Shown: positions 27,789 to 35,866 of the stretch, piece after piece
Numbering within the stretch: position 1 is the first letter of the stretch
Layout of the letters: the number at the start of each line of letters is the position of its first letter
Made by a program: the position numbers and the translations under genes
The notes under the pieces: generated by a model
The model's input: the letters and a program-made list of their open reading frames with translations, nothing else
Told to the model about the DNA's origin: nothing
Database searches by the model: none
DNA from: Bacteroidales bacterium
Lineage (GTDB): Bacteria > Bacteroidota > Bacteroidia > Bacteroidales > UBA4181
Direction of reading: 5' to 3'
NCBI GenBank assembly: GCA_031265445.1
Contig: JAISCQ010000177.1
Location: 1 to 35,866, forward strand
DNA length: 35,866 nt

Positions 27789-30773
27789 ATGAAAAAGGAG
27801 ATAAAAAAAGTAGCAGTTATATGGTGTTTATCCATATTATCCATATCGATTTACAGCCAAAGTATTAGTCTCTCATTACCGGAGATTATTCCTGCATCAC
27901 CTGAAGCATCAGCCATTGCCAAGTATATCAATTATCCGGTTGACTATAGCACCGGGCTGGCAAAAATTGAGATCCCGCTTTTCGAAATAAAAGCAGGCGG
28001 TCTTACCCTGCCTATTACCCTGAGTTACCATGCGTCGGGGATCAAGGCAAACGAAAATGCCGGCTGGATAGGATTGGGCTGGACGCTTCATGCCGAACCC
28101 ATGGTATCGCGTTCGGTAAAAGGAAATCCGGATGAACGGAATCAGACTGGTCTTTTAGACAATAACAGTGCAAACTGGAACGATGGAAACTATTTGAAAA
28201 TGTTAGTGGATGGTGGAAGGGATGAACAGCCGGATGATTTTTATTACCGGTTGCCGGATAAAAGCGGCGGATTTCTCTTTAAAAAGAATGTAACGGATTT
28301 CTCACCGCATTCGCTTGTGCCCCATCCGTATGAACCTGTAAAGATCGACTTTAACCGGACTTTTCCCTACAAATTTGAAATTACGGATGAGAGTGGAGTT
28401 TATTATCGTTTCGGGATTTCATTAAAAGACGAACCATTTCTTGAATATAGCGAATCTCCCGGCAGAGGGCAAAACCTCACCGGTTGGAAGGGTACCGAAA
28501 TTATTTCGGCAAACAAACGCGATACCATTTCCTTTAATTATACTGATTCAAAAGAAACAATAACCAGTATTGCCGACTACATCACTGTTGAGGACAGCCT
28601 CAGCGGGTCCACATCCCCACCCTCAATTACAGGTTGCGACTGGGCTACCTTTCCCTTCATCATCCAGAACACACACGGAGCAACCGGCTTCAATAACGGC
28701 TATATCATAAACCAGGCAGGCGAGCTGGCGCCTTTTTCCTGTGACAGGACAAGGAACAACGCCTATTATACCCAATCATACACCATTTACGGCAAGAAAA
28801 TCAAACAGATTCATTTCCGCGGCGGCAGGGTTGAATTTGAAACAGAACCGACTGATCATTACCTGGAACCGGAAAGATGGGTCAAATTAAAATCGATCAG
28901 GGTATTCGATTCAAATAACAGCCTTGTCAAAGAAATTTCCTTCCACAGGAGTTTTTTCGGAGTCATCAATTCGTCAAATGCCGATTTTACCCGTCTATAC
29001 CAGCGGGACAGGCTTGATGAGATCGCCATCCGCGATCATGCGGGAAGGGTTGTGGAACGGTACAAATTCGGGTACAACGGAACATCCCTGCCGGCATCAT
29101 TAACAAAGAATATTGACCATTGGGGGTATTATAATGCAGCCGGGAACCCGGAAAACGAAAGTGCCGTTCCGGTGTGTACCGTAGATGCGAAAGGCGCCAC
29201 CATATATGGTTTTTCATCGCCTCCGGTCAGTTTCCAGATTGGCCGCGCCAATAAGGAACCGAACGAAACGGCCATGCAGTACGGTATCTTAAATTCCATA
29301 ACCTATCCTGCGGGGGGAAGCACAACCTTCACCTACCAGCCTCATAAATACATGGTAAACGGGGTACCGAAAAACAGCGGCGGATTGCGCATCGCATCCA
29401 TACGTGATTACGACCCTGAGAGCGGACAAAGTACTTACCAGGTATTCCGTTACGGGAAAAACGGAAACGGGGCGGGTTTCGTTCGCTGGAACATATCCCC
29501 CGGAGATTACATGTATCAGCAGGAAAATTATTATATCGGCCTGGGGGGGCGCACCCGCCACAGGACATATTATTGCAGTACATTATCCGATCTTTTTTAT
29601 GCCAACGGATCAACGGTGGTTTATGACGAGGTGACCGTATACAGGTCAAACTCGCCCGATGCCGCCGGGACATTAGGCAAAACAGTATACACATTCGACC
29701 AGAGCAGGGTAAACTATTATAAGCCCTACAGGGTTGGCCGGACCAATATTTTCATTGGCGACAGGACCGGCTGGATGCACGGGAAATTGCTGAGGGAAGC
29801 CGTCCTTCACCAGAATGGCGATACGTTATCGACCACAACGTACCGCTATGCCGCTTACAGGGAAGACATGATACAGGGCGGCATCGCCTACAGGGACCAC
29901 AATCTGATTGGAGGAGACCATAACGCCGACTTGCACGAATCGATACAACGAATCGGTTATAGCATATACACCGGTTCCCTCAGGCCAAAATCCGTAAAAA
30001 AGACAGACCGGTTCTCATCCGCAAAGGTCGAAACTAACAGGGAGTATGAATATTCCGGAACTTCGGAACTGCTCTATCCTGCCAAAATGAAAACAACCAC
30101 CAGCGAAGGAGTAACCGTTACCGACCAGTATAAATACCCGCTCGATATGACCGGTCTGTCAGGCGATGCCGAAGCAGCCCGCCAGAAATTGATTTCAAGC
30201 AGGCAAATCAATGCCTTGATGGAGCATCAGCAAACAAAAGGAAGCATGTCACAGATCATACAGACGGAATATGCTGTCGTGGGTAATGCGGCTTTGCCAA
30301 AACTTGTCAAGGCCAACACAGGAAAGGACCAGGCCATGGAAACCCGTATCCGGTACTATAGTTACGATGGTTATGGTAATCCTGCCTGCGTATCATACGA
30401 GGATGGCCCGATGATCGTCTATATTTGGGGTTACAAAGGTCGGTACCCGGTAGCCAAAATAGAGAGTACCAGCAAAGAGGGCAGTTTTTACAATACAGTA
30501 ATCAATGCTATTGGCTCTTCCAATATCACTACCTTATCCGGTAGCCCAACGGATACACAGGTTAAGAATATATTTGCCAATTTACGCAGCAACAGCGCTC
30601 TTGGAGCCCTGGTTACCTGCTATACATACAAACCATTGGTAGGCATGACCTCTGAAACGGATCCTTCCGGAAGAAGAACGGAGTATGTATACGACGATTT
30701 TGGCCGTCTACTCCAGGTCAAAGATGAGAATGGACAGATCCTGAAAGATTACCAGTACAATTACAAACAGTAA
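27789..30773 (+). CDS. Secreted RHS/YD-repeat family protein, 994 aa
   Basis: Signal peptide; YPVDYSTGLAKIEIPLFEIKAGGLTLPITLSYHASGIKANENAGWIGLGWTL; C-terminal DPSGRRTEYVYDDFGRLLQVKDENGQILKDYQYNYKQ. Confidence 0.88.
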   Translation: MKKEIKKVAVIWCLSILSISIYSQSISLSLPEIIPASPEASAIAKYINYPVDYSTGLAKIEIPLFEIKAGGLTLPITLSYHASGIKANENAGWIGLGWTLHAEPMVSRSVKGNPDERNQTGLLDNNSANWNDGNYLKMLVDGGRDEQPDDFYYRLPDKSGGFLFKKNVTDFSPHSLVPHPYEPVKIDFNRTFPYKFEITDESGVYYRFGISLKDEPFLEYSESPGRGQNLTGWKGTEIISANKRDTISFNYTDSKETITSIADYITVEDSLSGSTSPPSITGCDWATFPFIIQNTHGATGFNNGYIINQAGELAPFSCDRTRNNAYYTQSYTIYGKKIKQIHFRGGRVEFETEPTDHYLEPERWVKLKSIRVFDSNNSLVKEISFHRSFFGVINSSNADFTRLYQRDRLDEIAIRDHAGRVVERYKFGYNGTSLPASLTKNIDHWGYYNAAGNPENESAVPVCTVDAKGATIYGFSSPPVSFQIGRANKEPNETAMQYGILNSITYPAGGSTTFTYQPHKYMVNGVPKNSGGLRIASIRDYDPESGQSTYQVFRYGKNGNGAGFVRWNISPGDYMYQQENYYIGLGGRTRHRTYYCSTLSDLFYANGSTVVYDEVTVYRSNSPDAAGTLGKTVYTFDQSRVNYYKPYRVGRTNIFIGDRTGWMHGKLLREAVLHQNGDTLSTTTYRYAAYREDMIQGGIAYRDHNLIGGDHNADLHESIQRIGYSIYTGSLRPKSVKKTDRFSSAKVETNREYEYSGTSELLYPAKMKTTTSEGVTVTDQYKYPLDMTGLSGDAEAARQKLISSRQINALMEHQQTKGSMSQIIQTEYAVVGNAALPKLVKANTGKDQAMETRIRYYSYDGYGNPACVSYEDGPMIVYIWGYKGRYPVAKIESTSKEGSFYNTVINAIGSSNITTLSGSPTDTQVKNIFANLRSNSALGALVTCYTYKPLVGMTSETDPSGRRTEYVYDDFGRLLQVKDENGQILKDYQYNYKQ

Positions 30774-30824
30774 TTGATCAATGTACAACAGGGAATGTCA
30801 GTTTAAATCATTAAAAAAATAAAG

Positions 30825-33800
30825 ATGAAAACTATAAATCAATTCAATCGGTATATCTACAGGATCGCATTTGTGCTCGTTACCTGCGTTTTGTGCCAAA
30901 CAGCCGACGCGCAATCTGTTTATTTTGAAATATGGATGGGAACCGCCTGTTCGGGAAAGCCAGCCACCATAGAAGTAGAGTTTGGAGCGTATACCAATAA
31001 TGACACCCCTGTAACCTACTACTTTTACAAAAACGGGAATCAACAATCATCTGTCAATTCAACCCAATATTATTTTAGCTATCAAATATCAGATGTTTAC
31101 CAGGGTGATCAAATCAGATGTGAAGTGGTAACCAGGGCGGGTAACAGGTATGTATCCAATACCATTACAGTGCAAATTTCACAGCCGGTGACTCCATACG
31201 TACACATCAATACAAACAGCGAATGGGATGATTATACCAATCAACCCGTTTTTTGCCCCGGTTCGAGCAGGACCATGACCGCTTCCGGAAACGGATACAG
31301 TTATGAATGGTACCGGAACGGGGCAAGGGTCGGTACTTCTTCGTCATATACGCCGGAAACATTAAATAACGGAGATATTATCAGGGTTGAAAACAGAGTA
31401 TATAATTACTGCAACAGTAGTTACCGTACAGCAAGCGACGAGCTTACCGTACAGGTCCGTCAAAACGTTACGCCTGCGGTAACCTTGACTTCAAACGCCG
31501 CTACCACTATCTGTCAGGGAACAAGCGTCAAGTTTACGACAAGTGTTACCGGAGTGCAGTATCCGAATTATACGTGGTATAAAAACGGCCAAATGATTTT
31601 GGGAGCATCTATGAATACATATACTGCGAACAATCTGGTAAACGGGGATAAGATTTATGCCCGGGTCTATTCATACGAAGCATGTGTAACGCAATACACA
31701 ACCAACTCCAATACGTTGACCATGCAGCAGGTGCAGGAAATAAAAATTCCTGATGTGGAAGTAACAGTAGACCAAAATAATACCTGCCAAAAATTGACCG
31801 AATTTAAGGCAGTTATTAAAAACGATGTGATCATTGACAGCTACGAATGGAAGAAGAATGGCGTAACCGTACCCAACTACCCATATCCCACCCGGAATTA
31901 TTATCGTGAAGGTTATTTAACTACAGGCGACCAGTTCCATGTAGTTGTCAAGGGTTCCGGGTTTTGTGTCAGTACCGATCCTGCCAGTTCCAGGAATGTG
32001 ATCACCATGAATGTATTGCCGTCGGTAACTCCCAAGGTTACTATTAAAACAGACCAGTGGAACGAGGGATCAACCATCCGGAGTACCTGCGAATCCAAAG
32101 AGGTTGTTTTCCGGGCAAACTTAACTCCCAAAGACCCGGCTGTATATAACCACATATACCAGTGGTATGTGAACGATGTGATGGCGGAAGGAGCGACAGG
32201 TGAAACCTTCTCCATATTGCCCGAAGATGACGCAATAAGGAAAGTACACCTGGTAACCCATTCCTATGGCGGGTGTTTGACCGATCCTTATGCCAAATCA
32301 GGTTCCATTTCATTCAGGAGCCTGACGCCGCCTCCTCCTGTGCCCACGCTTGTGAGCACCTGCGGACAGACTTATCTTCGCGCGACTCTTGTTTCGGGAA
32401 GCCAGGCATACTGGCAAACAACCTCCAACGGTACAAGTATGGCCTATAATGGAAGCAGCAACTACACCGTAACCCAACCCGGCGCCTATTATTTGCGGAG
32501 CTACAGCAGTAGTTGCTGGGGGGCCGAACAAAAGATAGAGGTGCTGCCGGCGCATATAACACCCAAACCTGTGCTTGACGCCCAACCCGGGTGTAATGAT
32601 ATAAGCCTGATTCCTGTTGCAGGGGTTCGTCCGGACGACCAGTTGTACTACCAGTCATCAGCCACATCCACGGCGACCAACAAGCCGTTTACCGATCAAA
32701 TTACATCCCCGGGTACCTATTATGTAAAAGGCCGGGATGCGTCTGGGAATTGGGGATGCACCTCCGACCCGATTGTTATCAGCCAGATTCCTCAAGGCGC
32801 ATCCTGCAACAGGAACTTTATCCGCGAACGCGTTGTTCAACAGGAGGGGATTACCTCCTCTTCGCAAATAACAGCATCCAATGCCATCACCAGTTTCAAT
32901 TACTTCGACGGGTTGGGTCGTCCCATGCAAACCGTAGCTGTGGGCGCCTCCCCTGACGGTAAAGACATCGTTACCCCCATTGCATACGATGCTTTTGGCC
33001 GCGAGGACAAGAAATACCTCCCCTACGAAGCGGCCAGCGGTACCGGCGCCTACCGGGCGGATGCCTTAGACAGGCAGTATGATTTTTACAAGAAAACCGG
33101 CGGAACATCATCCGCATCGGTTCACAAGGACAATAGAGCGTATGCCATGACCGTATTTGACCCCTCGCCACTCAACAGGGTAACCAAACAGGGTAGCCCC
33201 GGCAGCGACTGGCACCCGGACTATGGCCGTACGGTACGGTTCTGGTATAAGACCAATTCAAAGAATGAGGTTCCCCTGTGGAAATTGACCTCCAACGGCG
33301 CAAATGCTACCCAGAGTTATTATGCGGCATCTACCCTGTATCGCCGGGATATTGTTGATGAAAATAATCATAAATCTTACGAATACACCGATCTCCAGGG
33401 TAAGATTGTCAGGACAAGCCGTGAAAGACGTGAAGGAGTGATGACATCCGTTACGTATGTGTATGACGACTTCGACCGCCCGGCCTATGTCGTCCCGGAT
33501 ACCGTTAAGGTTACCTCCTTCGCCGAAACAGACGATGTATTTAAGCGGTTCATTTATGCCTACCGTTACGACGAACGCGGACGGGTCAGGGAAAAGCATA
33601 TCCCCGGGGCAGGCTGGACTTACATTGTTTACAACAAACTTGACCAGCCCGTGTTGGCGCAGGATGCCGACCAGCGCACCCGCAACGAATGGAGTTATAC
33701 CAAGTACGACGCCCATAGCCGGGTAGTAGCTACCGGAATATTCAAGCCGGGATCGAACATATACGGCTTGATAAGGGACAATGTGTACAATAACAGTTAT

Positions 33801-35866
33801 ACCCAATGGGAGACGCGTAATGGCGCAGGTTATTCCAACACCTCCTACCCCACCGCGAACTGTGAAGAACTTACTGTCAATTTTTACGACAGCTACGGCT
33901 TCACTGCCGAAGCCAGCCTTGCCTACAGCAATGGTTTTTCGGCTCACGGACTGCCTACGGGAAGCAAGGTAAAGGTACTTGATGAGAACACCTGGCTTTA
34001 TACCGCCATCTATTACGACAAAAAAGGCAGGGTGGCATATACGGCCAGCCAGCAGGCCAACGGCAAATACGACAAGGTAACAACAGAGTACGATTTCTAC
34101 GGCCGTCCCATAAAAACGATCCGCAAGCACTCCGCCGAATTCGAACTGGCTACCCGCACGGAGTATGACCATGCCGGACGGGTAAAAAAGGTCAAACAGA
34201 ACATCGGGAACGGAGAAGTTACTGTAGCCGAAAATGGCTACAACGAAATTGGCCAGCTTATCCGGACCAAGCTGCACCAGGCGGCGGGAAGCGCCGCGCC
34301 GATGGAAACCGTGGATTACGAATATAACATCCGTGGCTGGCTCACATGGATCAAGAGCGAAAACTACAGGCAAAAACTCTACTACCAATATGCCATGCTC
34401 GAAAGCACCCTGAGCAAAAACCCGTGGAACGGCAACGTCAGCACCATCGAATGGAATGCCAAGGGACTGGATAATAACTGGCATGCTTTCGAATGTAAGT
34501 ACGATTGGCTGGACCGACTGGAAAGCGGGTCATATTCCAAAAGCGTATCGCAGGGCAGCAGCAAACGGCTGGAAACCGGTTATCATGACGAAAGTTATAC
34601 GTACGACATCATGGGCAATATCAAAAGCCTGAAACGTAAACTCGGGAATACCGAAATAGACAACCTGACCTACGCCTATACCAATGGACACCGTGTCGCC
34701 CAGGTATCCGACGGATCGGGCAACAGCCTCGGTTTCAGCGGCGCCAGCACTTACACTTACGACGATGCAGGCCGCATGACCAATGACAGCCAAAAGGGAA
34801 CCGTTGCCTACAATCACTTAGGCCTTGTCAAAAGCGTTACCAAGGGAACGGATGTGCTGAAATACACTTACGATGCAACAGGTCGCCGCGTTAAGCGGCA
34901 GTTCAAGACCGAAACCGCCCGCCATTACATCGATGGGGTGGAATATGAAGGCAGCGTGTTGAAATTTGTTGCCACGCCTTACGGACGTATCCGCAAAGAT
35001 GCATCGGGCGTGTGGAACTATGATTACTTCCTGAAAGATCACTTGGGCAACGTACGGGTGGTACTGGAAGCACCCGTTTCAAGTACGACGAGCAACACCA
35101 TATTATATATGGCCACCATGGAAGAAAGCAAAGCCGCTACGGAAGATACGTACTTTGCCAACTTAGACGAGACCCGCGCCGACAGGCCGTACAACTACCC
35201 GGACAAAAACCTGCTGAACGCCAAATTAGCCAAAGTGCCGGGCAAGAGCAAAGGCCCGTCCATTCTACTGCCGGTGCTGGCCGGCGATACAATATCGATC
35301 AGCGCTAAGGCATTCTATAATACGGATAAGACCTTGCCGGGCAAGAGTGTGGACATTGCGCCGGTAGTAGGCAGCGCCATAGTCGCCATGAGCAACCCTG
35401 TAAGTGGAATAGTGGGCGAAGCTACGCAGTTAGTCGCCGACCTCGGTGCGGAAGCCAGCCAGTCGGTTGCGTTGGTAAACGTACCGCAAATCGTTGATAG
35501 GAACGGAGAAGTGAAGCCCCAGAGCGGCATCAACTTTATCCTGTATAATAGCCGTATGGAAGTGGTGGAAGAAAATACCGGGGTACTTTTGGTTGAGGAT
35601 AAAATAAACGAGATTCAAACCCTTGCCTCCGACAATTTGATCATGCAGGAGGCAGGCTTTTTGGAAGTTTATATTAATAACGAGGCGCAAACACCGGTAT
35701 ATTACGATAATTTTACGGTAGCCGCTACAACGGGTAACGTAATAGAAATAAATGCGTATTACCCGTATGGGATGCTCCTCACAGCCCTGAGTACAGTGGC
35801 TCCGGGTGATGAGTACAATGGGTACAAATACAATGGTAAGGAGTTGCAGGATAAGATGAACCTGGG
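30825..35866 (+). CDS. DUF6443/RHS-repeat core protein with N-terminal Ig/PKD-like repeats; 3' truncated by window end
   Basis: ATG at 30825 gives signal peptide MKTINQFNRYIYRIAFVLVTCVLCQTADAQ. The spans translated read through without a stop: Ig-like repeats, RNFIRERVVQQEGITSSSQITASNAITSFNYFDGLGRPMQTVAVGASPDGKDIV (DUF6443), YD repeats, ending YNGYKYNGKELQDKMNL. Absent from ORF track because it is open at the edge. Confidence 0.9.
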   Translation, partial: MKTINQFNRYIYRIAFVLVTCVLCQTADAQSVYFEIWMGTACSGKPATIEVEFGAYTNNDTPVTYYFYKNGNQQSSVNSTQYYFSYQISDVYQGDQIRCEVVTRAGNRYVSNTITVQISQPVTPYVHINTNSEWDDYTNQPVFCPGSSRTMTASGNGYSYEWYRNGARVGTSSSYTPETLNNGDIIRVENRVYNYCNSSYRTASDELTVQVRQNVTPAVTLTSNAATTICQGTSVKFTTSVTGVQYPNYTWYKNGQMILGASMNTYTANNLVNGDKIYARVYSYEACVTQYTTNSNTLTMQQVQEIKIPDVEVTVDQNNTCQKLTEFKAVIKNDVIIDSYEWKKNGVTVPNYPYPTRNYYREGYLTTGDQFHVVVKGSGFCVSTDPASSRNVITMNVLPSVTPKVTIKTDQWNEGSTIRSTCESKEVVFRANLTPKDPAVYNHIYQWYVNDVMAEGATGETFSILPEDDAIRKVHLVTHSYGGCLTDPYAKSGSISFRSLTPPPPVPTLVSTCGQTYLRATLVSGSQAYWQTTSNGTSMAYNGSSNYTVTQPGAYYLRSYSSSCWGAEQKIEVLPAHITPKPVLDAQPGCNDISLIPVAGVRPDDQLYYQSSATSTATNKPFTDQITSPGTYYVKGRDASGNWGCTSDPIVISQIPQGASCNRNFIRERVVQQEGITSSSQITASNAITSFNYFDGLGRPMQTVAVGASPDGKDIVTPIAYDAFGREDKKYLPYEAASGTGAYRADALDRQYDFYKKTGGTSSASVHKDNRAYAMTVFDPSPLNRVTKQGSPGSDWHPDYGRTVRFWYKTNSKNEVPLWKLTSNGANATQSYYAASTLYRRDIVDENNHKSYEYTDLQGKIVRTSRERREGVMTSVTYVYDDFDRPAYVVPDTVKVTSFAETDDVFKRFIYAYRYDERGRVREKHIPGAGWTYIVYNKLDQPVLAQDADQRTRNEWSYTKYDAHSRVVATGIFKPGSNIYGLIRDNVYNNSYTQWETRNGAGYSNTSYPTANCEELTVNFYDSYGFTAEASLAYSNGFSAHGLPTGSKVKVLDENTWLYTAIYYDKKGRVAYTASQQANGKYDKVTTEYDFYGRPIKTIRKHSAEFELATRTEYDHAGRVKKVKQNIGNGEVTVAENGYNEIGQLIRTKLHQAAGSAAPMETVDYEYNIRGWLTWIKSENYRQKLYYQYAMLESTLSKNPWNGNVSTIEWNAKGLDNNWHAFECKYDWLDRLESGSYSKSVSQGSSKRLETGYHDESYTYDIMGNIKSLKRKLGNTEIDNLTYAYTNGHRVAQVSDGSGNSLGFSGASTYTYDDAGRMTNDSQKGTVAYNHLGLVKSVTKGTDVLKYTYDATGRRVKRQFKTETARHYIDGVEYEGSVLKFVATPYGRIRKDASGVWNYDYFLKDHLGNVRVVLEAPVSSTTSNTILYMATMEESKAATEDTYFANLDETRADRPYNYPDKNLLNAKLAKVPGKSKGPSILLPVLAGDTISISAKAFYNTDKTLPGKSVDIAPVVGSAIVAMSNPVSGIVGEATQLVADLGAEASQSVALVNVPQIVDRNGEVKPQSGINFILYNSRMEVVEENTGVLLVEDKINEIQTLASDNLIMQEAGFLEVYINNEAQTPVYYDNFTVAATTGNVIEINAYYPYGMLLTALSTVAPGDEYNGYKYNGKELQDKMNL

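Overview
The window looks like a Bacteroidota (probably Bacteroidales) chromosome. This is inferred from SusC/SusD genes, a Bacteroidetes-type TTTG/TAnnTTTG promoter before rpsT, and the RHS/DUF6443 architecture. Left to right: a palindrome-rich intergenic region with an 11 x 22-bp array; a secreted DUF6599-like protein and a Tat/Fe-S aldo-keto reductase on the minus strand; rpsT; radC; a secreted TPR protein and a giant SNF2 ATPase; crcB; a three-gene ATGA-overlapped phospholipid module; an ECF sigma factor separated from its probable FecR anti-sigma by a minus-strand gene and a block of unusual-structure DNA ((AG)27, CG alternation, large hairpin); an alpha-mannan type polysaccharide utilization locus (SusC with STN domain, SusD, two SusE/F-like lipoproteins, GH76, GH92); a decayed HU/DUF4469-like gene; and two adjacent RHS-family genes. 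The second RHS gene runs off the window end and is missing from the supplied ORF track. The least explained signal is a set of intergenic short tandem arrays (22, 21 and 22 bp, plus a triple 20-21-bp promoter repeat). They are unrelated in sequence but share a period near two helical turns and small inverted repeats. Some lie next to a dispersed CCTGACAG-type hairpin element. No searches or folding programs were run; family calls are from motif recognition.
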